Below are positions 34,651-46,799 of a stretch of 64,000 nt of DNA, piece after piece. Position 1 is the first letter of the stretch. Every line of letters starts with the position of its first letter. The notes beneath the pieces were generated by a model. The model was not told where the DNA came from. It did no database searches and worked only from the letters and a program-made list of their open reading frames with translations. A program made the translations under genes and the position numbers. Location: NCBI GenBank assembly GCA_028023455.1, contig JAQFVV010000063.1:6000794-6064793 (forward strand), read 5' to 3'. This stretch comes from Epiperipatus broadwayi. Taxonomy: Eukaryota; Onychophora; Udeonychophora; Euonychophora; Peripatidae.

Positions 34651-34870
34651 AAAGACAGTATGTGATATAGATGTATTGATAAAAAAAGTTTGTGGAATGT
34701 TATGAAAAAGGGAATTTAAGATTCAGACAAACTAAATTAAACTCAGAGAAATCTTTATTTTATAATGGATTTATAACAGTTAATAATGATGACAATTTAT
34801 TTATTGCCAATTATATATCAAATCTCCTCTAATTACATCCGGTTTTAAATGTATATATATATATTTTCTA

Positions 34871-35228
34871 CTGAGCTGAATATAATCAATTTAATAGACA
34901 ACTACATAATTGAATTAAAAATTTATTTCCATCAAATCAACTTTTGTTCAAAATTGAAACATGTCAAGATGTTACAATAATTCAAAAAATGTCAAGTGAT
35001 TTACATATCATCTAAAACACCCTCTATTGGCCATTCCTAACCCTAAAAAAACATTTTTAGTGTTGGGATTGACCAATAGGTGTTATAGATGATAAGTTAA
35101 TCACTTGACATTTTTTGAATTATTGTAACATCTTGACAAGGTTCAATTTTGAATGAAAGTCGATTTGATGAAAATAAATTTTTAATGTAATTATGTAGTT
35201 GTCTATTAAATTGATTATATTCAGTTCA
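34871..35228. mobile_element. 358-bp foldback element
   Basis: Two arms of about 160 bp are inverted copies: the left begins CTGAGCTGAATATAATC and the right ends with the complement of CTGAACTGAATATAATC. The centre lies near 35050, around CCTAACCCTAAAAAAAC. There is no reading frame. No target duplication is obvious at the ends. Confidence 0.75.
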
Positions 35229-35282
35229 GGAGAAAGTATATAAGAAAGGCAACATAATGGTTTTAAAAGTAATACCATCAAA

Positions 35283-35321
<39 letters not shown>

Positions 35322-35788
35322 CCTTAGGCAATTAACTTTGATTGCTATTGTTCTAGCAAGAGCTTTCTAATTAAATAATTGTAAACAGAAAACTCTATAC
35401 ACTAAATATTTGCATGTGAACATATATCATATGTATGTAATGCTAATGTTATATACTGTAATCAATAAAATTAGGGATTAATATAAATTGAAATAAAATA
35501 TATAGAGTTCTCAAAATCAAACATATTCAATATATTATAATAAATACTCTGATGATAATAATCAAAATATTCTTACAAATGAAGGTTAAGTATAATGATT
35601 CCAAAAATATTTTTAATTTCTTTGTTTAGATTCCATTTAAAATTTATTTTTGGGCAGTGAACTTTTTAAATAGAAAGTTTATGTCTGGATATCTTAATAT
35701 CACTGATCATCATCATCTAATTGCACTTCTAATACTACTGCATATTCCTGAGTGGATTTCATTACTTCTCAGAGTTAATGGTATATTA
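35229..35788. other. A+T-rich stretch with (AT)n tract
   Basis: An (AT)n microsatellite lies at about 35284-35316. Nothing else was recognised. Confidence 0.5.
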
Positions 35789-35796
35789 TTGGCATA

Positions 35797-36364
35797 CAGG
35801 GCCTGCCAGAAAAAATGCAAGACCTGGGGAGACTAATATTTTAGAGGCTGTTCAAAATTTAAAATAAGAACATGGGGGGAGAGAGAGAAGAATTGAAAGT
35901 TTTTACTTACAGGGACAGAAACAGGACTCTGAGAGCAGTTAGTTACAAGTCACCCAAATGAGCAAGGAAGATCAAAAACAGATAGCACTTGGATAGGATA
36001 GATTCACTGTAGCACTGTTAGTATTGTAAGACACGGTTAACACAGAAATGACTGACAGGGGGCTGAGACTATCAGTTCTGCTGGTCACAGAGCACTGCAG
36101 TCATTTTCATCACGGAGTCATCAAATTCGCACCTCGTCCCTAAACTGGCTTAGGTTTTTGACTCATGGTATGCCTGCTTGAAAAAGGTTTTCTTGAATAT
36201 TTTTGGGAGAATTTAACTGTAAAATTAAGGCCGTTATATGAGCCATAACATGGCTTTGTCTTCTCCTATATTTTTGTTTAACATATTGAGTTTCCAAGTT
36301 GAGGCTCCTAATATTTAAGGCCTGGGGCAGATACCCCTCCTGCCCCACCCTCTGATTGTCACTG
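35797..36364. mobile_element. Non-autonomous hAT-type DNA transposon, 568 bp, with 8-bp target duplication
   Basis: TTGGCATA is repeated at 35789-35796 and 36365-36372. The element begins CAGGGCCTGCC and ends GTCACTG, so both ends start with CAG on their own strand, and inner parts of the ends match in inverted orientation (CCTGGGG...TAATATTTTAGAGGC against the complement of GCTCCTAATATTTAAGGCCTGGGG). An 8-bp duplication with CAG ends is diagnostic for hAT. The interior is much richer in G+C than the flanks and encodes no transposase. A 61-residue frame at 36163-36348 (-) is too short. It must have moved using a transposase supplied elsewhere. Confidence 0.8.
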
Positions 36365-36372
36365 TTGGCATA

Positions 36373-38421
36373 TGTCTTAAGTCAGCTCAAAAATCAAAAA
36401 AAATAATTCAATTGATTAATAAAAATAAGTTAATTTATTAACAAAAAATAAATAAAATATGGATGTTTTCTATATATTCTATACATTCACAACTATCATA
36501 ATGTAAAGAAAGTAAATAAATACAAAATATTGAAGTGACTCAGCACAATCATTATATTTAAGTTCTTATGGTATATATTGTCTTAAATCATGGGTTTTGG
36601 TAGACAATATATGCTTATTATGTATGTGGACCTCTTTTAAAAACATTTTGTATTAATCCAATCCTGATTGTGATTACTCTCTTTGGATATTGGTGTTTGT
36701 AGACAATGTAGATGAATTCTACATGTGATAGATATACAGTAGCGCTTACAGCAGATACCTCACCTTTTTTAGGACAAGCTTTTTATTCTTTTAAATAGGC
36801 AGTATTTTATTCCATGCAACTTCAATGCTCATATCTGGATACAATTTCATAATATCAGATCTTTTTATTGGGGTGCATTCATTTTCCTAGCTATATATCG
36901 TAAATAGTCCTTTAGTAGCTAATGTCATAATTATTGTTGAAGTGAGTGAAAAGCTATTCAAAATATTATGAAAGACACTTCAATAATCATTATTCCTTCT
37001 TAATAAATATTTCCCAATTAGTATTTTCTTCTTTTTTTATATGGTGCTTTTTCTTGAGTCAAAACTAGACAACTGTTATTTTTCAGACCTATTTATATAT
37101 TTTGTTCTCACATGTTTTTATAACTTAACTCCTAAATAATTCTACATTAATTTATATCGGAATGTTTTTTAAACATTATCATTATTTAGACTCTCTGACT
37201 AGATTTAATATATATTTTTTGCAACATGTTTTTTTTTACATTTTATATTTACATAATTATTTTACAAATAACAATAAAATATATTTTATTTATACTAAAA
37301 ATAAAATAAAATGAAATTAAAGATAATTATGACTGAACTCTGTAATTCATTCTCTAACATTATCAATTTTATGCTTTATAAATTATTAAGCTTTGTCATT
37401 AAAATTATTACAAGAAAAAACAAATTATTTTTTTAAGTCCCCTTCCATCAAGAAAATCTAAAATGATTCCAAAATATAGTACATTTTCTTAAACTATACA
37501 ATTCAAATGTATTTGTGCACTAAAACTTAAAATAAATTATCTAATTTCTCTTTCTTGCCTTTCTCTACAAGAGTTATTATTTTATCAAGTATAATTTTAC
37601 AAAATACATTTCTTTTACGGACTATTTATCACTACTATTGACTCTATAGACCAATTTTCTTTTCTTAAATATTTAAAGTAGTATTAACTCTGGAAGATGA
37701 TTTTCCTTTCATTTCTTACATGGATATAGAAAACTTATGCATATATTATATGTGCATATACCCACTAGGCAATCTATAAATTTACTAATTAATCTATCAG
37801 AGTATTTTATTAAGCTTTCTTGGCCTTGCAACTTTGTACTACAATTAATTTAAGAACCAAATGAATTTGTTCTGTTATAACACCTATGCCTCTACAGAAA
37901 TTTGCATATCTTTTTAGCAGCAACATTTAATTTTTTATCAAATATTAACTACTTGAAATATTAAAAAAATTATTTAGATGCCATAGTGCAATAACATTAG
38001 CATTAATACAAATTTATGTGGTATTTAATTACTTAATTATATATACATACATAATCGACATTTGTAATTAATTGAAAAAAAAAAGACTACATTTTTAATA
38101 GATTTTTTGAAATGTATGATTATTGATTTATAATATATTTATAACAGTTTCTGTAATAATTTTATATATACAATTTGTTGTAATTTATTTTAATTTTACA
38201 TAAATTTCTATCAATACAATTCAATTAACATGAAACACAATAATAAGATCAGGCATGAATTTGATCATAATCAGTGAACTTCTATTGCTGCCATCTTGCA
38301 AAAACACTCTATTGTGCTTCATTTTAAAGTTTTATTATTGTCTCATGTGTTATAATAAACTATTATGCTATTAAGATGCATTAATAATTTTATAGTAACA
38401 AAAAATTCAAAAGCAATTTAT
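36373..38421. other. A+T-rich stretch, nothing recognised
   Basis: About 2 kb without similarity to known families and without repeat boundaries. Confidence 0.5.
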
Positions 38422-38426
38422 ATAAG

Positions 38427-39016
38427 TGTCATATCTGACTTTGCCTTTAGAAGTGGACTATTCCAGATTCCTTGCCTGATTGGCTAGCACCCAGATTCTA
38501 TCCAAAGGGATTAAACCTTCACTGGGGTTCGCACACTGAATCTGCATGTTTCCAGTAAGGTAGGGGATCTGCCATTAATTGATCACCCTTTTGGAGGCAA
38601 GGCAGAGAGCAATTACTTCTGCTAACCTGAACAACAGAACGTGCTCTCCATTAAAGCCTCTGTCATCAGCAAAGATATTTCTCTATACATTATTGTGACT
38701 TCCACATGGTGAGGGAAGTCAAACTATGAACTGGAAACTGCTACTTCCAAATTAGAGCCAACTCAATGCAAGCTAACTACATAGCTGGATGAGTCTTACC
38801 AGAACTCATGAAGCAGGCTAATCATTAGCTGGAAGCAAGTTCCATACTCCACTCGACTATCTCAGCATTCAAGTGTATCAACTAAATTTATTCATTTGTT
38901 TATCTATGTGTGTATATTTTTTGGACTAATAAATTGTACATATTAATTGCTGAATAGTTATTCCTTTTGTATCTGTTGGTTTGGAAACGAACCTGCAAGC
39001 CTAACCAAACACAACA
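38427..39016 (+). mobile_element. Solo LTR, 590 bp, with 5-bp target duplication
   Basis: ATAAG is repeated at 38422-38426 and 39017-39021. The intervening sequence starts TGTCAT and ends ACAACA, the TG...CA ends of LTRs. It is more G+C-rich than the surroundings and carries an AATAAA signal at 38928-38933, which supports plus orientation. There is no internal region, primer-binding site or second LTR, so this is a solo LTR left by recombination. A 5-bp duplication fits Ty3/Gypsy, Copia or BEL/Pao. The family is not determined. Confidence 0.72.
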
Positions 39017-39286
39017 ATAAGTTTAATTTTTTAATCATTTTGTAAAAAAAAAGATATTATATTGAATCAGAATTATAAAAATGTAATATTCATGGTAGGA
39101 ACTATATATATTAGTGCCTATTGAAAAGATATTGTTAGACTTTCATTTTGAAAACTCTTTATAGAAAAATCTTTCTTAGAACTTTTTGAGAAAAAAGTAA
39201 AATTTGTTTTTTTTTTTAATTTTCTAGAAATATATTTCTTGAGAATTGATATCTAAATAATTCTTTTGTTTTTTTTAAATGTCATA

Positions 39287-39366
39287 GCATCGGCCGGGAT
39301 GCGAATCCGCAGCCCGGGCAACTGCCTACAAGTGCAAGGCAGTCGCGCTGACCTCTCGACCACCAA
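39287..39366 (-). repeat. tRNA-like segment, tRNA-derived SINE copy 1
   Basis: The minus strand has TGGTCGAGAGGTCAGCGC, close to a Ser/Leu-type A-box, an anticodon-arm-like hairpin ACTGCC...GGCAGT, and a B-box-like GGATTCGCATCC. G+C content is very high for this window. It is related to 44941-45022, so it is a repeat family rather than a unique tRNA gene. No poly-A or body was identified. Confidence 0.55.
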
Positions 39367-39367
39367 T

Positions 39368-40500
39368 TTGTAACATGTTTTTGGTCTTAATTGCAATACC
39401 TGAAAAAATTATAAATATCACTTTATTTATAATTTCTTAAGATAAAAAACTATTTATTTAAAACTGTTTCAATATATCTGAAATTTTATTGTAGATAATT
39501 TTAAACACATGCTTGTTAGCTTTTATAGGAAAATGTGAAATGCAAAATGCCACAATATTGTCCCATATAAATTTGTTATTATGCATTCTTATTTTATGCA
39601 TGTAATTTTTACACTAAACATACTGTATATATTGATATTGAAAATCATAATGATGTGTGAAGAAGACAAGGAATAGGATACTCCACATTGCTCCGATGCA
39701 GCTGCACAAGTCACAACCAGTGTATTGATGAACTTATTTTCAAACATTGATTCAAAAACAATTAAGAATACACACTCTAGTATACAAGCATGCTAAACAT
39801 AGCACATACTTTAATAGTATAAAATCTTACTAAACTTTTCATAGTACTTACAAATTTATTGTGCAAGTAAAGTATTATTTAGTGGGTTATTGTTTAATGA
39901 AAAATTTTAAGATCTCAGATTTCAGTTATGTCGCATGTTATAATATACACTTCTTTATATTTTTAATTGAATTACTGTTTTGTATTATTTTTTAAAATAT
40001 CCTGAAAGTTAAAAGATGATACGTCTAACATTGTTTTTGTTTTGTAATTTTTTTAATAATGTTTAAATATAATTATTTTTTTAACCCATAAAGATAAGAA
40101 AATTTTATAAGAAATATAGGTCTTACTTCAAAAAGAATATAGTCATATGGTTTGGAAACTTAATATTTACTAAGACTTTAGGAAAGTTTAATAATAATTG
40201 ATCTTTCAGACATTTTGCAATTTTGCATGGCTATAAAACAGAACAATCAAATATTGAGCTAAATAGTTCCTGTTTCCAACGTGTCAAATGGTAGTTTATC
40301 ATCCTAGTAGCAATTATGAGTTTTAATATATACAAAATATCGAAAAAAAAATGGTTGAATCAATATCTAAATTAAAAGCAGTTGATGGTTTTTTTATTTA
40401 ATTGAATTTACAATATAGAGCATGACCACAAAAGAATTTAATTTGTTATATAATTCTACAGAAGTATGAGTGACGATGGAATTTATTATTCTAAAAAGAA
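39368..40500. other. A+T-rich stretch, nothing recognised
   Basis: No feature recognised. Confidence 0.5.
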
Positions 40501-40544
40501 GTTAGTTTAAATCATAAGAAAATTAAAAAAGAAAAAAAATAAGT

Positions 40545-40910
40545 GTATCTATTAATGGAAGGATATGCCCTAAAAATAAAAGACATATGAACATTCACAG
40601 ATGTAGAAATTCCAACATTTCAATTAATCTTGGTTTAAATTTGATTGATGATAGTTGGTCTGATGAAAAAATTAATGTTGCTAACACAAAAATTGGAAGG
40701 TTGTTTTGAGAAAGATGGTTGTATCTATAGTGAATAATGGTGCTACCATTATGCAAAATTTGAAATATTGCTACAATCATGGACCTATTTTAAAAACATT
40801 TTGTTTTGAAAAGAAGAAAGTATTAAATTTAAAGAAGATAATGATACTGAAGATGAAGACTGTTTTTCAGAATATGAATCTCATTTTGAATTTAAAGTAT
40901 TGAAAACAAA
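40545..40910 (+). pseudogene. Possible decayed coding region with zinc-finger-like start
   Basis: The plus strand reads CINGRICPKNKRHMNIHRC (about 40547-40603), spaced like a C2H2 finger of the type seen at the N-terminus of some non-LTR retrotransposons. It is followed in shifting frames by NLIDDSWSDEK, GCFEKDGCIYS and an acidic DNDTEDEDCFSEYESH. Frameshifts interrupt it. Neither a retroelement ORF1 nor a host exon can be confirmed. Confidence 0.25.
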
Positions 40911-41380
40911 AGGCTACAAATAGAAAATCTTTTAAAAAATATAATTGTAGGCATACAAGAAAATTATAAAAATATTCAAAATCCCTTTTATGAAAAATAG
41001 CATTTTGCACAAATATGTATATAAGCATAAAAACAATTGAAATTACTTTTGAATTACGAGATAAAATGAAATATTAAAAAGGTCATAATCAATCATTTTT
41101 ATAAAATGCAAAAGAGCATGTAGAATGGTACTAATTGAACTGAATATGGATTTGGTGTGTAAGGAAAATTATGTGAATATGGGTAAAGTATTATTAACTA
41201 TATTGGACCAATTAGATAACTGATGAGTGTCTGAGCCAAGAAGATTCTTCATTGTTAATTGTGGAAAGAGCATTAACATTTTTGTTTTCATAATTAGAGC
41301 AGGTTAATATTAAACTAAATAAGGAGTTTCTTATAGAAATTAAAATAAAAATAAGTGAAAGTTTTTTTACCCAATAACAT

Positions 41381-41766
41381 AATATATTTTTATACATTCA
41401 AAGATTAGCCTTTCTAAGCTAATTGTGCATGCGTCTTCTGATAGTGTTAAATAATAAATGAATACTTCACTCCACAATACAAGATATAGTACTTATGCAG
41501 GAATAAAAGGAATCCTCTTATTCCTACAACTCAAATTCTTTTATATGAGCAAATCTGAAGTACTGTTGAGTAAAACATGAGAGTAGAATTTTTACTTTAA
41601 ATTACTAACTACGATGTTGTAATGAATGACGTAGTCATTTATTATTTAACACTTGCAGAAGACACATGCACAATTAGCTTGAAAGGCTGATCTTTGAATT
41701 TATACAATAGTATGCATAGCGTCATATAAAAATAAATGGTTATTTACTAATATATTTTTATACATT
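41381..41766. mobile_element. Foldback element (350 bp) with an 18-bp flanking direct repeat
   Basis: AATATATTTTTATACATT occurs exactly at 41381-41398 and 41749-41766. Between the repeats, the left end CAAAGATTAGCCTTTCTAAG is inverted at the right (CTTGAAAGGCTGATCTTTG at about 41680), with the sequence GCGTCATATAAAA beyond it. It is a member of the 20-kb foldback family with a deletion in the right arm. A duplication of 18 bp is long for DNA transposons and more like target-primed retroposition. Confidence 0.7.
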
Positions 41767-43520
41767 TTTACAAAATCCAATGTACAAAGAAAAGATATGA
41801 AAACTGATTGTCAGCAGAAATTGTCAGATTGAATAAGTTAAGTAAATTAAGCATTGTTACCATAATAAAGAAAGCATTTGTTTTATTATTCACAATTTTA
41901 TCAATGAATATAAAATAATATAAGATAAAAAAAACAAAATAACATTTCATAAAAAAGGTAGAACATACAAAATATTAAGAAAGCAAGAACTGAGGAAGAA
42001 TATTTAGCCATGTGAATATATAAATAAAGAATAAAAAACCTGGATAAAAAAATCTCTGAAGAAGACTGCGAAACTTTCGGATTAAATAAGTTGAATAAAA
42101 CAAAAATTGTTATTGTGATTAAAAAAGGTGGTTTTAATTAGATATTTATAATTTTATTAATTCACATAGAAGGTCATATGGAGAAAAAATATTAAATAGT
42201 TATTATTTTCTGGTTATCAAAAGATTAGAACTGATCAAAAAGTTGTTATGTCTCCTAAGCATGAGTAAGTTTATAACTAAAATGTGTGAGAGAAGTAAAC
42301 CTGGTGTGACTAACAAATATCAAAATAATAAATAATTTCATATATTTCAAAGGATTAGTTCTAGAATAATTAATGTGAAATTACTTAGAGATGTTTTCAT
42401 TACAATAAAGCCGATATCTATACAAATAACTGTATTTTTTCTATTGATAATGGTTTTGTTACAAAGAACAGAAAAAGATTTCCAATTCTATTTTGGAAGT
42501 ACAATGTTTTTGTTTTTTTTTTGTTTTTAAATATTGTATATCAATGTTAAACAATAAATGCATTAAATTTTATTTTGTAAGTATTTTTATTTACATATTT
42601 TACTTTGTGTTAAAATAATAAATAAAATATATGAATTCAGTATTAAAAAGTCACATTTTTACTGTTATAAAATCTTTTAAATTGAATTTAATTGAGGAAA
42701 TAATATTTAAATATTATATAAAAATTCTTAATATTTTTCAAGAAATAAGAGACATTTTTTTTTTTTTTAAGAAATGAAAAGTATTATGAAATCTTAAGTA
42801 CTAGGTAGTAGTAAAATACAGGATTATTCATTTCTTGGCTTATTTTTTATTACATATTGGTAACATCTACATTTACTCATATACATATTAACTAATTATT
42901 ATATGTCTATTCTGTTATATCAAGGTATTTAAAACCTTTTAGATTTAAAATCTCAAACATTTTTCTTAAAATTAGTACAGTAGTGTAACAGATATTTATT
43001 AATATTTAATAAATGATATTAAAATAAAGCTAGAAGCAAACTTTATTTTTTTGTAAAATACCTGATGCAAAATATTAATTTAAAATTATTTTATATTTTA
43101 TCTCAGTGGCTAAATCTGGTTTGTGGGACCAGATTAAATTTTCATATATTTTAATTTCATATTATATTTCAAATTGAACAGACATTCATCACAGTAGTTC
43201 ACATTTATCTTGCATAGTATACATTTTATGCCTGATTTTTCAGGTTTAGCAGTATTTCATACTGCTGAAAGTCTAAACCGAAAGATTTTTTTTTCATTTT
43301 TTGAAAATGATCGTTATTTGTTTTTACTTTTTAAGGCACATATTATAAGACTTATTGTAATTAATTCCAGAAATTATAAAAAGCAAATTTATTTCATTAT
43401 AATAAAAGATTGTATCCAATTAACCAAATTTATTTTTTGCAATTGTATCACTATATTATATTTTTATAACAACATTTTAATATTTATTATAACTAATGAT
43501 TACAATTATAAAAATAAAAT
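41767..43520. other. A+T-rich stretch, nothing firmly recognised
   Basis: A CTGAAGA...GAAACTTTC string at about 42050-42085 with flanking AATCT/GGATT complementarity resembles a PLE hammerhead without helix II. An open frame at 43210-43524 (+) shows no motif. Nothing else was recognised. Confidence 0.35.
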
Positions 43521-43523
43521 TTG

Positions 43524-43526
<3 letters not shown>

Positions 43527-43612
<86 letters not shown>
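43527..43612. repeat. (AT)n microsatellite
   Basis: Two alternating AT tracts separated by AATTTA. Confidence 0.95.
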
Positions 43613-43616
<4 letters not shown>

Positions 43617-44938
43617 ACTCTTCTTAGGAGCAGTATGAGATACTGCTTGTAGTGTTTACATTACAATACAATAATGGAGTTATTATGAGTTAATGCATAA
43701 TGTTTTATTGTAACTTAATTTAGACCAACCTACAATTTATACAAATATTATTTACATACATTGCTGATAACTTATATTAACATCTAGAAAATTGCAGTGT
43801 AGTAAATCTAAGATTTTGCACTGTAATATCGTAAATTAAAAACTCAGTGAGTAATAAATTAATATATTTATATATTCATACTTTCAAGCCAAGATGCTTA
43901 AGACTGGCTTTTATATATAAAAAGTTAAGTTAAGAGAAGGGTGGTATCATCCTTTTTTTTGGTCAAAATCTCTGTCATGTGTCTAGGCCTGATCACTCTT
44001 GAAGACCGCTGTTTAACACCTGATTGGCTGTCTGAGAAACAACATTAAGCACATGTGAAAGACTGGCAACTTTCAATTTATTATTAAAATATCTAAGTAT
44101 TAAAAAGAATATTATACAGATGTTCACATAATTAGTGTTATGTTTCAAAAAGTAGTTATTTCATGTTGTTATGGAGTTTTCAATTGTAAACTGTGGCATT
44201 TAAAAAGTTATTGATAAATATCATTGACCACATTTATAAAGTTTTATTAAGAGAGTCAGTAGTACAATAAATCTTTGATATTTATTTTTATATACTGATA
44301 TAAATAAATTTATATATTGATGCAAGCTAACAAAATTTTTGACTTTGTATAAAAGAAAATAAAAACTTTTTGGTTCTTCTCTGGCATCTTAAAAAGCTTT
44401 CTCGATATTAATCCATAAGATCCAAATGTACCCATTCTAATCATAACCATTATTACTATATTACTGTTTGCACAGTAAAAGATGTCAAAGGATTGCTTAT
44501 CAGTACAAAAGAACATGGAATAGAAAATATAATGATATATATTTTTGGTTAATTGATAATTTCTTTTAATAAGTTGTCTGTTTTCCTTTTAAAGAACAAC
44601 ATGCTAGAATGCATTTGTGTAAATGTTTATTTCTTGTAATTATTACACTTTTGCTTGTAATACTGCAAAATCAGTTGCATAAAAAATAATTGATGATTAA
44701 AGGCATAATTTGTTGATATAATTATGAATTTAAACTACTCTATGATGACTATTTTTACATGGTCAGTTACTAGGTAAAAAAATATTTTTAGAATAGAATA
44801 AATAAATAGCTAATATTACGGTATTTTTAAAAGTTCGTGAAGTATAAAAGTAAAAATGAAAAAATAAATGATTTGCAAAGTTAGATGTGCATTGTAGTGA
44901 ACAGATTCATATATCGCAAGAACATGTAGAATTCTCAT
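43613..44938. other. Unrecognised sequence
   Basis: About 43920-44050 is less A+T-rich and holds a TATATAAAAAG string, but no LTR ends or target duplication were found. The remainder is featureless. Confidence 0.35.
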
Positions 44939-44940
44939 GT

Positions 44941-45022
44941 GTCAGAGCATCAGCTGGTAAGCGAACCTGCTAAACCGGGACAACTGCTTGTAAAGCAGCT
45001 GTCGCTGACTTCTCGACCACCA
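44941..45022 (-). repeat. tRNA-like segment, tRNA-derived SINE copy 2
   Basis: The minus strand has TGGTCGAGAAGTCAGCGAC (A-box-like), a hairpin CTGCTTTACAAGCAG and a B-box-like AGGTTCGCTTACC. It ends with GATGCTCTGAC, matching GATGCTATGAC in the 39.3-kb copy. Both copies begin GGTGGTCGAGA. It is diverged and non-functional as a tRNA. Confidence 0.55.
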
Positions 45023-45152
45023 ATACTTGACGGGAATTGTAATCATTATAAACAAAAAATACAATATTGTGATTTCATTTTTAAGAAAGATACCAAATAA
45101 AAAACAACGGATTATTTATTCTCAGAAAGTTATATAAAATTTTTATAAATAT

Positions 45153-45424
45153 ATACTGCATGTGGAGTTGGGCTGGACATATTGCTAGAAGAGATGATAA
45201 TAGATGGACAATTGAAATTTTAAACTGGATTCCAAGAGATTGTAAAAGACCCAGAAGGAGACCACATGTAAGATGGATGGATGAAATAAGAAAATGTGTA
45301 GGGGTGATGTGGAGAAGAGAAGCTAAAGATCGGAGAAGATGGATTAAACTTGGAGAGACCTTCATCCTGCAGTGGATTGATGATGGTTGATAATGATGAT
45401 GATGATGATGATGATACTGCATGT
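45153..45424 (+). mobile_element. 5'-truncated RTE insertion with 11-bp target duplication
   Basis: ATACTGCATGT is repeated at 45153-45163 and 45414-45424. The 250 bp between them hold only the C-terminal end of an RTE protein and end in a (GAT)n tail (about 45385-45413), the usual 3' end of RTE elements. The exact duplication and open frame mark this as the most recent LINE insertion in the window. Confidence 0.88.
45160..45390 (+). pseudogene. RTE protein C-terminal fragment
   Basis: A 76-residue open frame reads WSWAGHIARRDDNRWTIEIL, then WIPRDCKRPRRRPHVRW and GETFILQWIDDG before a stop. This is the conserved RTE/BovB C-terminus (WAGHIAR...D.RW...GRPxxRWxD...W...A.DR..W). The start methionine comes from flanking DNA, so there is no gene here. 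The 14.4-kb and 27.3-kb copies carry the same block with stops. Confidence 0.88.
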
Positions 45425-46725
45425 TTCTGAAAAGACCAAACAACATTTTAAAAATTATCTAAAAATAAATAATGAAAGTGCTTTAAGCAAATTTGGATAT
45501 GAAGGCGGAATTGAAAGGAATATAGATTTTAAAAAAAATTTCATAGATATTATAAATTGATTTTTCTGAAAATTTAAGAAGAAATAGACAAAGAAATGAA
45601 GATACAGCATAATTACATGTTTGTTTGTTTTTTTATTAAGAGAAAATATAGACTAGAAAGAAAAAGGAACGGAGATAGAAAAAAGGATGACAGGGAGAAT
45701 GAGGAAAATAAAAAAGAACAAAAATAATAGAAAACAGATAAAGCCTACTACCAAATGAAAAATGATTGCTTGATTTGATGCGGTGTAACCAAAGACCAAG
45801 ATGTAACATAAAACTGAACAAGATAAAAGAGAGATGTAAATTCAAGTTGGATTTAATCAATGTAAACAAAGACTAAAACAAATGTAAATCAATAGAGCTG
45901 TAATCTAATGTAATCTGTAGAATCTGTATTCCAATAAATATTTACTTAATAAAAAAATCTAATAAATCTGTATATGAGGCGTTTTAAATATATATTATAT
46001 ATACAATTTTCTTTTATCTTAAAACTTTTAAAACCCTTTTAAAAAAAAAAAAAACAATACTAAAAGTAATGTATCTCCTATTATAATGCGCGTAATCATC
46101 TAAATCTTTTCTAAGAGATGAATTTGACTACAGAAAATTAATTAATTTCAAAGTAGCTGTTGTCAATGGAAATATAAAATCATTTAAAGTATTTTAATAT
46201 AGTATAGCTCGTCATATAATAACCAACGATTTATAATTTATAATCAGTATATTTTATTTTATACAGTAAACATTTTTTTTGCTAATTCAATATGTAGATA
46301 ATCTATTAACTATTATTAAGGTAACTAGAAACCTTAATAGAAATATGAATCTTTGTTTTTATTTTTTCTATTAAAGCAAATCTTGATTAGTATATAGTTA
46401 ATAAGATTTTATTTTTGGAATAGACAGATGTAAATTTAGATTTTTTTTTTTTAAATTGAAAACAAATTGAAAATGTAACCTTATGCTTTAAATAATAAAA
46501 TTGTTTTTCCAAGCTGTAGTAGATGTTAGCCGCAATTTATAGTAATTTTCAAAATAATTTTTTTAAGTAAAGGATAATAAAATTAAATAATTTTATTTTT
46601 AGAAATATTAAATATCAAAACATATCTATAGTTTTTTAATAAATTATTTAAATAAATAAATCTTATACGATATATCTTTAATCAGACAATAATAACAGTA
46701 ACTATTTTACTTAATAACGATGGAT
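45425..46725. other. A+T-rich stretch, little recognised
   Basis: Directly after the RTE insertion a short open segment reads HVSEKTKQHFKNYLKINNES and YEGGIERNIDF (about 45420-45560). Removing the insertion does not extend it upstream, because a stop follows at once. No family was recognised, and the rest is featureless. Confidence 0.35.
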
Positions 46726-46790
46726 TGTGTATATATATATATATATTGTATATAATAACGATGGATTGTATATATATATATATATTGTAA
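46720..46790. repeat. Duplicated microsatellite block
   Basis: AACGATGGATTGT followed by (AT)n and TTGTA occurs twice in a row (about 46717-46752 and 46757-46789), a short tandem duplication including the microsatellite. Confidence 0.8.
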
Positions 46791-46799
46791 ACTAACCGT

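Noticed and set aside
39287-39366. Functional tRNA gene
   Set aside because: It is related to a second diverged copy at 44.9 kb, and the arms do not give a consistent cloverleaf with a paired acceptor stem.
42050-42085. CTGAAGAAGACTGCGAAACTTTC as a hammerhead
   Set aside because: Both boxes are present and AATCT/GGATT could pair, but there is no helix II and no adjoining PLE sequence, so it is too weak to call a feature.
43210-43524. 104-residue plus-strand frame
   Set aside because: It is rich in Ile, Phe and Asn as expected from the base composition, with no motif, and it runs into an AT tract.
45081-45446. 121-residue minus-strand frame
   Set aside because: It is antisense to the RTE C-terminal fragment, with no independent motif.
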